This document shows, piece after piece, positions 1 through 6,061 of a DNA stretch of 10,202 nt. The stretch's first letter is position 1; every line of letters begins with the position of its first letter. Under the pieces are notes generated by a model that saw only the letters and a program-made list of their open reading frames with translations, was not told the origin of the DNA and did not search any database. The stretch comes from an uncultured Acidaminococcus sp. (GTDB taxonomy: Bacteria; Bacillota_C; Negativicutes; Acidaminococcales; Acidaminococcaceae): the NCBI GenBank assembly GCA_900314165.1, contig OMUE01000104.1, positions 1 to 10,202 of the forward strand, in the 5' to 3' direction. Both the position numbers and the translations under genes were made by a program.

Positions 1-218
1 CCGCCTGCCTGGCCATGGTCCGCTGCGGCATCGGCTGGTCCATCCTGCCGGAAATATCTCTGAAAGGAGAGACGAATTTATTGCTGACGCCCCTGTCCTT
101 TGCTGACGGCACCCCCTTTATCCGCCGCACCTTCGTGCTGTATCAGGCGGAATACGCAACTCTGCCCCAGGTGAAGATTTTGCTGGACAGGCTGGGAGGG
201 AAGGACAGTGAAAAGTGA
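1..218 (+). CDS. LysR-family transcriptional regulator, C-terminal fragment (runs off left edge)
   Basis: The first complete codon is at position 3 and 71 codons precede the TGA at 216-218. The peptide has the pattern that closes a LysR substrate-binding domain: a small-residue helix, then CGIGWSILPE, the equivalent of the common 'G.GI.ilP' strand. A final helix around LPQVKILLDRL follows. The DNA-binding half lies outside the window, so the target genes cannot be judged. The gene converges on the alanine-racemase-fold gene, so that gene is not its divergent partner. The last residues (DSEK) are encoded by the first units of a GTGAAAA repeat, so the repeat has probably supplied the present stop codon. 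Family assignment from only the tail is good but not certain; other periplasmic-binding-fold regulators are less likely. Confidence 0.72.
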   Translation, partial: ACLAMVRCGIGWSILPEISLKGETNLLLTPLSFADGTPFIRRTFVLYQAEYATLPQVKILLDRLGGKDSEK

Positions 219-253
219 AAAGTGAAGAGTGAAAAGGTGCCTGCGGCGGACAA
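207..253 (+). repeat. Purine heptad-hairpin repeat, unit 1 (plus orientation)
   Basis: Four head-to-tail heptads of the form GTGAARA are followed by GGTGCCTGCGGCGGACAAG. The GC part can fold as GCC (239-241), loop TGC, GGC (245-247). The unit begins inside the last codons of the upstream LysR fragment and has the same orientation as that gene. Three related units lie at 311-356, 4891-4942 and 4961-5008. I do not recognise a named family. Confidence 0.75.
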
Positions 254-310
254 GTAAGAAACAAAAAAGCGGAGAGGCCCGCTCCTCGGCGCATGGCTGA
301 TAAACCACGC
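254..310. other. Spacer between two inverted heptad-repeat units
   Basis: This stretch separates the plus-oriented unit at 207-253 from the minus-oriented unit at 311-356. Because the units are inverted, the region 207-356 could form a long imperfect hairpin with this as its loop. It contains an A-rich patch (about 262-267) and a GC-rich patch. I see no gene in it. Confidence 0.5.
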
Positions 311-356
311 TGTCCTGCGGACACCTCTTCGCTCTTTACTCTTTGCTCTTCGCTGT
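311..356 (-). repeat. Purine heptad-hairpin repeat, unit 2 (minus orientation)
   Basis: Read on the minus strand, four heptads (GCGAAGA, GCAAAGA, GTAAAGA, GCGAAGA) are followed by GGTGTCCGCAGGACA. The GC part forms a perfect 5-bp hairpin, TGTCC (311-315) with GGACA (319-323), around a 3-nt loop. The heptads start within a few bases of the stop of the minus-strand alanine-racemase-fold gene and point the same way as that gene. The hairpin may act in transcript 3'-end formation, but no U-tract follows it. Confidence 0.75.
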
Positions 357-1544
357 TTATTCTTCCACCATAACCAGTTCCTGGTCCTTGCCAATGGCCC
401 AGAGTTTGCCTTGTCTATAGTAATACCGGTCCAGATGGCAGGAAATATTCGTCCAGATCCGCGGTACCGGCAGGTTCCAGTCTTCCATCCGCTGGGCCAG
501 GGTGATTTCTTCCCCGCCCTGCTTGCCAAGGAGGACGATTTCGTCACCAACTTTGGCATCGGGGAAATCCGTAAGGTCCAGGATCGTATGTTCCAGGGAC
601 AGGCTGCTGGCAATGGGGCACTTTCTCCCTCTCAGCAGCACATACCCTTTGGACAGAGCCGTGCTGATGCCATCGCCCATGCCACCGACCATGATGCCGA
701 TGCGCTTCGGTTCTGCCAGCTTTACAGCACTGTAGTTAGGCCCGAATTTGCCGCCCCAGACTTCGTTGATATGGACCAGGCGGCTCTTCCAGGCCGTGAA
801 GGGAGCCTTCAGGTCCGGATGGCCCGGCCGTTTTTCCAGCGGGGAATAACCCCACATAGCCCGTCCCGGGCAGACCCCGGTCAGCCGCAGCTGGGGCAGG
901 GCAATGCCCGCCGGCGTATTGGCCAGCTGCCGGAAGGGAATCTGTTCCGCCGCGTCGCCGATGCCCGCCATGGCCTTCTGGAACCGTTCATACTGCCACA
1001 GGGCATATTCGTCGCCCTTATCCGGCCAGTCTACTTTCGCCATATGGCTGTACACGCCTTCCACATGAAGGTTCTTCAAGGCAGAGATCTTTTTATAGAA
1101 TTCCGGGAACACTTCTGCGTTCACGCCCAGACGGCCCCGGCCCGTGTCCATGGCGATGAAGATGTTCCGGGGGCCTTTGTCCCCTACCGCTTTAGAAAAC
1201 GCTTCTGCGGCTTCCACAGACAGGATGGTAGGAATCAGGTTATGTTCCACGTACAGAGGAGCGGCTTCCTGAATCAGGTTGCTGGCGAAGATCAGGATGG
1301 GCATCCTGACCCCATTCTTCCGCAGCAGCATGCCTTCTTCCACGCTGCCCACGCCTAAATAGTCAGCGCCGCTTTCTTCCAACACCTTGCCGCAGGCGAT
1401 GATGCCGTGACCATAGGCATTGACCTTGATGGCCGGCATGATCTTCACATCCGGGCCCACCATAGCCTTATAAGCCAAAAAGTTATTTTGCAGATTGTCC
1501 AGGTTGATTTCCAGCCAGTTATCTCTCAAGGTTCTCGTATCCAT
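357..1544 (-). CDS. Alanine-racemase-fold (fold type III) PLP enzyme, divergent; probably not a standard alanine racemase
   Basis: The 395-residue product has the two-domain alanine racemase layout, an N-terminal TIM barrel and a C-terminal beta domain, at about the usual family length. The PLP lysine is K40 in IKVNAYGHG. MDTGRGRLG (132-140), YSHMA (165-169) and LANTPAGIA (207-215) match the barrel motifs. However, by alignment from memory with Geobacillus Alr, several active-site residues are changed. The pyridine-nitrogen arginine (R219, usually VRPGI) is C225 in VCPGR. The catalytic tyrosine (Y265) is F267 in KFGPNY. The GR.SMDQ segment reads SSLSLEH (313-319). It is therefore a PLP-binding paralogue whose substrate I cannot name. 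AGGAGG 8 nt upstream fixes the start. A weak possible promoter (TTGAAC, 15 nt, TATAAG on the minus strand, 1573-1599) lies upstream, so it may be transcribed separately from the DUF1847 gene. Cytoplasmic; no signal peptide. Confidence 0.82.
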   Translation of the reverse strand: MDTRTLRDNWLEINLDNLQNNFLAYKAMVGPDVKIMPAIKVNAYGHGIIACGKVLEESGADYLGVGSVEEGMLLRKNGVRMPILIFASNLIQEAAPLYVEHNLIPTILSVEAAEAFSKAVGDKGPRNIFIAMDTGRGRLGVNAEVFPEFYKKISALKNLHVEGVYSHMAKVDWPDKGDEYALWQYERFQKAMAGIGDAAEQIPFRQLANTPAGIALPQLRLTGVCPGRAMWGYSPLEKRPGHPDLKAPFTAWKSRLVHINEVWGGKFGPNYSAVKLAEPKRIGIMVGGMGDGISTALSKGYVLLRGRKCPIASSLSLEHTILDLTDFPDAKVGDEIVLLGKQGGEEITLAQRMEDWNLPVPRIWTNISCHLDRYYYRQGKLWAIGKDQELVMVEE

Positions 1545-1620
1545 CCTAATGCCTCCTGCTAGTATTCTGATGCTTATATTTAATCACTATTACGTTCAAT
1601 AATCCAATACATATGTAAAT

Positions 1621-1652
1621 AAGTCGTCATAACATGTACGTTATGACGACTT
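1621..1652. repeat. Perfect 13-bp inverted repeat (hairpin or operator candidate)
   Basis: AAGTCGTCATAAC (1621-1633) is exactly complementary to GTTATGACGACTT (1640-1652) across a 6-nt centre. Neither strand has a U-tract after it, so it is not a classical terminator. It lies between the DUF1847 gene and the alanine-racemase-fold gene, just upstream of the latter's weak promoter. It could be an operator, an mRNA hairpin, or part of a degenerate repeat element that continues to about 1737. Confidence 0.6.
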
Positions 1653-1672
1653 GTCTTGTCCACTCGCCTGGC

Positions 1673-1694
1673 GGCCTCATCTTACGATGAGGCC
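1673..1694. repeat. REP-like palindrome with 9-bp stem
   Basis: GGCCTCATC (1673-1681) pairs perfectly with GATGAGGCC (1686-1694) around loop TTAC, followed by CTACGA. The loop and the closing ATC/GAT pairs match the hairpin at 3802-3823, but the outer stem bases differ in a complementary way. It is one of several related palindromes in the window. Confidence 0.75.
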
Positions 1695-1712
1695 CTACGA
1701 ATCAGAGCAGAC

Positions 1713-1737
1713 AGCAAATGATTTGCAAATCCATATA
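1713..1737 (-). repeat. Solo end of MITE-like element (degenerate)
   Basis: Read on the minus strand, the segment starts TATATGGATTTGCAAAT and resembles the right end of the element at 3682-3866 (TATAGAAAATCGCAAATA). No matching left end is clear, so this is probably a decayed copy. It begins 11 bp beyond the stop of the DUF1847 gene. Confidence 0.4.
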
Positions 1738-1748
1738 CTGCTATGCTT

Positions 1749-2345
1749 TTATTCCCGGATGCCCAGGACGGTCTTCCAATAGCCGGAATAAATGGCTCCC
1801 AGAGGATTATGAGCCAGCACCCGGTCCTTTACGACCAATGTGGTGACCGGTCCATCGCAGTTCTTGTTGAAGATGGTGTCATGGCCCACGCACAGCCCTG
1901 CGGAAATGAACATTTCACAGCCTTTGGAATTCAGGTACAGGGCCTGGTTCTTCGGGTTGCACATGGATTCCTTGGGATTATCAGGATTGTTTTGGGTCAG
2001 CCCCAATTTGTTTTTGGGAATGGCGCAGTTCTTGCAGCAGATGGATTCGACCTCGAAGCCCTCCTGCACAAAATACCTGGCAATGAGGGCCAGCTCCTCC
2101 CGCAGCCCGTTGCAGAACGCCAGGCCCAGTTTTTTACAGCCCATTTCATGAGCAAAAGCCGCCGTTTCCTGGATGCGGGTGTACTTCATATAGTACGTGG
2201 CTTCCACATAGGCTGCCGCCTTCATGATTTTCTTTTCTTCCTCAGTATACTCTGCTAAAACCTGTTCTTTGTCCACCGGTACACAGCTTACCCCTTTTTT
2301 CGCACAGATCCGGTTGCAGTCGCAAAACGCGCATTGTCCTAACAT
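1749..2345 (-). CDS. Cysteine-rich DUF1847-type metal-binding protein
   Basis: The 198-residue product carries 14 cysteines. The N-terminal cluster C5-x2-C8-x-C10-x3-C14-x6-C21 looks like a metal or Fe-S site. Further cysteines are at 70, 78, 103, 104, 107, 129, 143, 152 and 163, including CCKNC (103-107). The overall pattern fits the DUF1847 family (assigned from memory), whose function is unknown. There is no signal peptide or membrane segment, so it should be cytoplasmic. The start is preceded by AAGGGGAG and lies 21 bp after the stop of the class V PLP gene, so the two are almost certainly co-transcribed. A role alongside that enzyme, for example as a metal- or sulfur-handling partner, is only inferred from the pairing. 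Confidence 0.75.
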   Translation of the reverse strand: MLGQCAFCDCNRICAKKGVSCVPVDKEQVLAEYTEEEKKIMKAAAYVEATYYMKYTRIQETAAFAHEMGCKKLGLAFCNGLREELALIARYFVQEGFEVESICCKNCAIPKNKLGLTQNNPDNPKESMCNPKNQALYLNSKGCEMFISAGLCVGHDTIFNKNCDGPVTTLVVKDRVLAHNPLGAIYSGYWKTVLGIRE

Positions 2346-2366
2346 ATTGATTTCTCCCCTTAAATC

Positions 2367-3521
2367 TTACAGTTTTGCGATTTCAAACAGGCATTGGGCT
2401 ACTCTGTCCATCTGTTCCGGAGTATTGTAGAAGTCCAGGGTCATGCGGATGTAGTCGAAGCGGACTTTGGCACGGATACGATTTTGCCACAGGATTTCTT
2501 CCACTTTGGCAGGATCTGCGGTCTTCGGATAGAACGTGAACAGCATACCGGACTGATTCTTCACAGGAGGAGTCAGGAGCTTCATGGGCAGGCCTTTCAG
2601 TTTGTCTCTCAGGATGGCTTCCATGTTCCGGATTTCCTTGTCGATATTTTCAATGCCCAATTCGTTGATGAAGCTGACGCCGTTGCCCAGCGCTTCCACC
2701 AGAGCAAACGGGTAGTTGCCGGATTCCAGCTTCAGAGCCCCTTCAGCCCATTGGATATCGTCATAATCTTCCAGCTGGAACGGCCGGCCGCCGTTGACCA
2801 CGTTCTGCAGGGAACCTGTATAGGGCTTCAGTTTAGCTGCCAGCTCCTTGCTGCAGTACATGATGCCCATGCTCTTTGTGCCCAACAGGCCTTTGTGGCT
2901 GCCGCTGCCCATAAAATCAATGTGCAGTTCCCGGGGGAAGATAGCCAGGCGGCCCAGGCATTGGGTGCCGTCCACAGCCAGCGTAATATGGCGTTCCAGG
3001 CAGGCTTCGCCCAGAGCTTTCAGATCAATGGCGTACCCGCTGCAAAAGAACGTACCGGAAATGGCGATGACGCGGGTCCGGTCATCTACAAGGGCCAGCA
3101 CATCTTCTACGGTCACAGCACCGTCCTTGCTCTTAGCCATCTTCACATTGACGCCCAACCGTTTCAGGCCCAGCCAGGGCACGGCGTTGGACGCATGTTC
3201 TTCCGAGGAGATGATTACATTGTCCCCAGCCTGGAACGGGAAAGAATTGGCCAACAGCGTCATGCTGTCGGCGGTACTGTGGGTAAAGCCCACTTCTTCC
3301 GTATCCACTTTCAGCAGTTTTGCCAGTTCTTTTCTGGCCTTCACCAATTTTTCTTCAAAATACGTACCGTAGTTCAGGGCATATACATCCACATACCCAT
3401 CGATATATTTTTTCCAGGCTTCCTGTACCCGTTTCGGGGGCATGGACACCAAGGATGTATTTAAATACACAACATCGTTTAAATAATCATATTCCTTCGC
3501 AATAAGCTCTCTATTCAGCAT
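2367..3521 (-). CDS. Class V aminotransferase-fold PLP enzyme (cysteine-desulfurase-like, catalytic Cys loop absent)
   Basis: The 384-residue product is a fold-type I, class V PLP enzyme. VGFTHSTADSM (77-87) is the phosphate-side loop. H109 in SSEEHASN is the usual ring-stacking histidine. D184 in VDGTQ binds the pyridine nitrogen, and K210 in GSGSHKGLLG is the PLP lysine. In SufS/NifS desulfurases a cysteine-bearing loop (R.GHHCA) precedes the C-terminal 'R.S...YNT.eEid' motif. Here the segment runs straight through RAKVRFDYIRMTLDFYNTPE without any cysteine, so sulfur transfer by the usual route is unlikely. Epimerase, lyase or aminotransferase activity is possible. The start has AAAGGTGG about 6 nt upstream. 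It is first in an operon with the DUF1847 gene and divergent from a LysR gene, which is the likely regulator. Confidence 0.85.
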   Translation of the reverse strand: MLNRELIAKEYDYLNDVVYLNTSLVSMPPKRVQEAWKKYIDGYVDVYALNYGTYFEEKLVKARKELAKLLKVDTEEVGFTHSTADSMTLLANSFPFQAGDNVIISSEEHASNAVPWLGLKRLGVNVKMAKSKDGAVTVEDVLALVDDRTRVIAISGTFFCSGYAIDLKALGEACLERHITLAVDGTQCLGRLAIFPRELHIDFMGSGSHKGLLGTKSMGIMYCSKELAAKLKPYTGSLQNVVNGGRPFQLEDYDDIQWAEGALKLESGNYPFALVEALGNGVSFINELGIENIDKEIRNMEAILRDKLKGLPMKLLTPPVKNQSGMLFTFYPKTADPAKVEEILWQNRIRAKVRFDYIRMTLDFYNTPEQMDRVAQCLFEIAKL

Positions 3522-3607
3522 ATGTATCCACCTTTCTTTACCTGAAGCTGAAATCTTTTTCCTGGTTATAGGGTACTAGTTTTGGTGTGATTAGTAAATG
3601 ACTTATT

Positions 3608-3636
3608 TATATAATTTGACTTAACAAAAATGTTAA
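3608..3636 (-). promoter_or_regulatory. Promoter of the class V PLP enzyme operon, with dyad over the -35 box
   Basis: On the minus strand TTAACA (3631-3636), 17 nt and TATATA (3608-3613) form a good sigma-70-type promoter. The -35 box is one arm of a perfect inverted repeat, TTAACA (3621-3626) with TGTTAA (3631-3636) around AAAA. This is a plausible regulator site, perhaps for the divergent LysR protein. Confidence 0.5.
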
Positions 3637-3681
3637 CATATACTGATGGCAGGATTTCTTGTGAATTTTAAAACACTCTAG

Positions 3682-3866
3682 TATAGAAATCCGTAATTTA
3701 CTTTTATGAATACCCCAAATCAATCTTAATGTTCGATAGAATCCGTAGGGGCTTATCGTTAGATAAGCCCACAAAGCATATTTTTGTCGCGAATCCTTGG
3801 TGGGCGCATCTTACGATGCGCCCCTACGGGATAGTGCAAGCAAAAAATTATTTGCGATTTTCTATA
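3682..3866. mobile_element. MITE-like non-coding element, 185 bp, with two internal palindromes
   Basis: The left end TATAGAAATCCGTAATTTAC matches the reverse complement of the right end (TATAGAAAATCGCAAATAAT) with few mismatches, and both outer ends are TA. Inside are CCGTAGGGG and its inverse CCCCTACGG, and two perfect 9-bp hairpins. GGGCTTATC pairs with GATAAGCCC (3749-3770), and GGGCGCATC pairs with GATGCGCCC (3802-3823). The ends and the left inner segment (CCAAAT, CGATA, CCGTAGGGGC) are shared with the element at 9904-10109. It has no coding capacity. TA ends are typical of IS630/Tc1-type insertion, but no transposase is present here. Confidence 0.65.
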
Positions 3867-3889
3867 TCAGGGGCTAAAAGGAGACTGCC

Positions 3890-4822
3890 ATGTTCAAAAA
3901 TAAAGAATATGTGTACAGCGTGTACCAGGAAAAAAGCTTCAGCAAAGCGGCGGAGAAGCTGCACATCTCTTCCCCGGCTCTAAGCGCCATGATCAAACGG
4001 ATAGAAGCAGAAGCCGGCATGCCTATCTTCAACCGGAAAACCAACCCGATCTCCCTAACAGCCTTCGGGGCTGAATACATCAAGGGCATCGAAACTATCA
4101 ACGGCCTGGAAGAACACCTGGAAAGCGTAAAAGACAAGCTGCAGACCCTGCAGACCGGTTATTTGACCTTATGTGTCAACAACACCAGCACAGATTACGA
4201 AACGGCGGAAAAGATTGCTGAGTTCAAGAAGAAATACCCGCAGATCACCCTAAACCTGATCAACATCAACACCACAATGACAAAGCAGCTGCTGGATACC
4301 AGGGAGGCGGATCTCATTATCTCCACCCGGCCCCTGCCCCAGCAGGAATACAGGCAGTATCCGATCTATAAAGAGGCCCTGCTCCTGGTGGTCCCCAAAG
4401 CATTCCCCATAAACGACCGGTATAAACCGTATCAGCTGACCCGGGAAGACATGGCTCACATCCTTGAACCTTCTATGAAAGGGATCTATCTGGCCTGGTT
4501 CAAGGACATTCCTTTCATCCTATCCCGCCCTCAGAACTACCTGCGCACTTGCACGGACACGCTGTTCCAGGAAGCCGGCGTGACGCCCCATGCCACCATG
4601 GAAGTAGAAGAAGCTATGACTGCCTGCAATTTTGCGAGATATGGCGTGGGCGCCGCCATCCTCAGCCATCAATTGCTGGAACGCTTCCCCTTTGAAAACT
4701 ACTTCTGCCTCTATAAATTGAACAGCTCCTTCTCCCAAAGAACCGCTTACATCTATTACCGCCTGGGCACCTACGTGACCCCTGCCATGACGAAATTTCT
4801 GGAATTCGTTACGCAAAATTAA
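3890..4822 (+). CDS. LysR-family transcriptional regulator
   Basis: The 310-residue product is of normal LysR length. An N-terminal winged helix-turn-helix covers about residues 1-60. The HTH is about 16-39 (SFSKAAEKLHISSPALSAMI) and the wing is IFNRKTNPISLTAFG. A linker helix and an effector-binding domain follow from about 90 to 305. The latter shows RE-ADLIIS near 137-145 and ARYGVGAAILSHQL near 250-262. AAGGAG 6 nt upstream supports the ATG at 3890. It is divergent from the class V PLP/DUF1847 operon, the usual arrangement for a LysR regulator and its target. The effector is unknown. The MITE-like element ends only 23 bp before the start codon, so its hairpins may lie in the mRNA leader. 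Confidence 0.93.
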   Translation: MFKNKEYVYSVYQEKSFSKAAEKLHISSPALSAMIKRIEAEAGMPIFNRKTNPISLTAFGAEYIKGIETINGLEEHLESVKDKLQTLQTGYLTLCVNNTSTDYETAEKIAEFKKKYPQITLNLININTTMTKQLLDTREADLIISTRPLPQQEYRQYPIYKEALLLVVPKAFPINDRYKPYQLTREDMAHILEPSMKGIYLAWFKDIPFILSRPQNYLRTCTDTLFQEAGVTPHATMEVEEAMTACNFARYGVGAAILSHQLLERFPFENYFCLYKLNSSFSQRTAYIYYRLGTYVTPAMTKFLEFVTQN

Positions 4823-4831
4823 GCACTACAA

Positions 4832-4865
4832 AAAGGCTGCTGCAGTTACAACTGCAACAGCCTTT
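4832..4865. terminator. Bidirectional intrinsic terminator between convergent LysR and lactonase genes
   Basis: AAAGGCTG (4832-4839) pairs with CAGCCTTT (4858-4865), and the inner arms GCAGTT and AACTGC extend the stem. It begins 9 bp after the LysR stop. On the minus strand the stem ends in a run of five Ts, so it is the better terminator for the lactonase operon; on the plus strand it ends CTTTCGTTC. Confidence 0.8.
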
Positions 4866-5008
4866 CGTTCTTCACTTTCTTTATTTCTTCCTTGCCCGCC
4901 GCAGGCGCCTCTTCGCTCTTTCCTCTTCGCTCTTCGCTTTACTTAGTCAGCTTGCTGACCACCTTGCCCCGCGCAGCGGCCTTTTCACTTTTCACTTTTC
5001 TCTTTACT
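4866..5008 (-). repeat. Purine heptad-hairpin repeat block (two direct units plus a decayed purine tract)
   Basis: On the minus strand, immediately after the lactonase stop, unit A reads GTAAAGA, GAAAA, GTGAAAA, GTGAAAA and GGCCGCTGCGCGGGGCAAGG. Its hairpin pairs CCGC (4969-4972) with GCGG (4976-4979). Unit B (4942 to 4891) has GCGAAGA, GCGAAGA, GGAAAGA, GCGAAGA and GGCGCCTGCGGCGGGCAAGG, with hairpin CGCC (4897-4900) and GGCG (4904-4907). Between them is another hairpin, GTCAGC/GCTGAC (4946-4959). A degenerate purine tract (4866-4890) may be a third unit. These match the units at 207-356 and share orientation with the gene upstream. Confidence 0.75.
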
Positions 5009-6046
5009 TCAGTCCTTCCACTCCACGCACACCGGGGACCCTTCCTTCACCTGGGTCTCTTCCCGGGTCAGCTTGCCATCGGTGCCGATGGCGAACACAT
5101 TCACCACATGGGTCAGTTCGCAGGCAGCCAGGAGCTTCGTGCCATCAGGATTCAGGCCGATGAAACGGGGTTGGACACCGCCAGCGGAGATGTTTTGCAG
5201 ATAAGTCAGGCGTCCGGTTGCCTGATCCACCGCATAGACCGTCAGGGTATCGTGGGTCCGGTTGGACACGTACACGTACTTGCCACCGTTGCCCATGACC
5301 AGGCCACTGGCCCAGCCGGCGCCGAAATAGTCGTCCGGCAGCGTGGTCATAACCTGCTGAGGTTCCAGCTTGCCGGTCTCTTCATCAAAATGGAAGTAGA
5401 TGGCCGTGCTGTCTTTTTCGTTCACGAGATAAGCCCATTTGCCATTGGGATGGAAGCCCATGTGCCGGGGTTCTGCGCCGGCTTTGGCCGTCCAGGTATA
5501 CGCGGGCGTCAGGGTGTTGTCTTCAGGGCTGATGGCGTACACCTTCACCTGGCCCACGCCGTTGATGCGGCCCTGGCAGGGAACCAGCAGCCACTTGCCG
5601 TCCGGATGCAGGAATAACTGGTGAGGATGGGAGATATAACCGTGGCCATCTTTGCCGGGTACGAAGTACACGCCTTCCACAGCGCCCAGGCTGCCGTCCT
5701 CGTTCACAGCCAGCTGGCCAATACTGCCCGTTTCCAGGTTCGCAATGTACAGGGATTTTTCATCAGGGCTCAGTACCAGGTGCACAGGATTCGTGCCATA
5801 GGTAGGAGCCGTGTTCATTTCCGTCAGGGTGCCGTCTTCTGCCACTTTCAGAGCGGTTACCGTGCAGCCATCCCCGTGGATGGCGTACAGGCGGTCCTGT
5901 TTCTTATTCAGGCACAGGTAGGAGGGATTTTCCCCACAGGGCAGGGACTGGATTTTTTCCCAGCTGTCCCCTACTTTATATACGGTGATGCCTTCGCCCA
6001 GGGCTTTCCGGGCTTTCGTAGTTCTGGATCCGATATAGGCAAACAT
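5009..6046 (-). CDS. Seven-bladed beta-propeller lactonase (6-phosphogluconolactonase/carboxymuconate cyclase-like family)
   Basis: The 345-residue product matches the length of the YbhE/Pgl-type lactonase family. Repeated propeller strands of the form 'P..l.l.PDGk.LYv.N' begin near residues 40 (NPSYLCLNKK), 86 (NPVHLVLSPD), 140 (HPHQLFLHPDG), 192 (EPRHMGFHPNG), 246 (ASGLVMGNGG), 292 (QPRFIGLNPDG) and 337 (SPVCVEW), giving seven blades. H140/H142, R194/H195 and R294 are candidate active-site residues. No signal peptide is present, so it is cytoplasmic. The family hydrolyses or forms lactones of sugar acids or muconates; the actual substrate is unknown. AAGGAG lies 7 nt upstream and overlaps the end of the transporter gene 15 bp away, so the two form an operon. 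This pairing suggests that the imported acid or its product passes through a lactone. Confidence 0.85.
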   Translation of the reverse strand: MFAYIGSRTTKARKALGEGITVYKVGDSWEKIQSLPCGENPSYLCLNKKQDRLYAIHGDGCTVTALKVAEDGTLTEMNTAPTYGTNPVHLVLSPDEKSLYIANLETGSIGQLAVNEDGSLGAVEGVYFVPGKDGHGYISHPHQLFLHPDGKWLLVPCQGRINGVGQVKVYAISPEDNTLTPAYTWTAKAGAEPRHMGFHPNGKWAYLVNEKDSTAIYFHFDEETGKLEPQQVMTTLPDDYFGAGWASGLVMGNGGKYVYVSNRTHDTLTVYAVDQATGRLTYLQNISAGGVQPRFIGLNPDGTKLLAACELTHVVNVFAIGTDGKLTREETQVKEGSPVCVEWKD

Positions 6047-6061
6047 AGCAGTTCTCCTTTC

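Larger units (their letters stand above)
3522..3889. other. Divergent intergenic region between class V PLP gene and LysR gene
   Basis: This 368-bp gap holds, from left to right, the ribosome site and leader of the class V enzyme (3522-3600), its promoter and dyad (3608-3636), a short AT-rich stretch, and the MITE-like element (3682-3866). The ribosome site of the LysR gene (AAGGAG, 3878-3883) follows. No further gene is supported. No clear LysR promoter is seen between element and gene, so transcription probably starts within or before the element. Confidence 0.6.

Noticed and set aside
207..356. Short regularly repeated units considered as a CRISPR array
   Set aside because: The heptads are contiguous with no unique spacers and no cas genes are present.
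411..1358. A 315-codon plus-strand open frame opposite the racemase-fold gene, and a similar one at 2394-3464
   Set aside because: Both translate to low-complexity, unrecognisable sequence, while the minus-strand frames carry clear PLP enzyme motifs and ribosome sites.
2367..3521. Annotation of the class V enzyme as cysteine desulfurase (SufS/NifS)
   Set aside because: The catalytic cysteine loop is missing before the C-terminal RMTLDFYNT motif, so only the fold is asserted.
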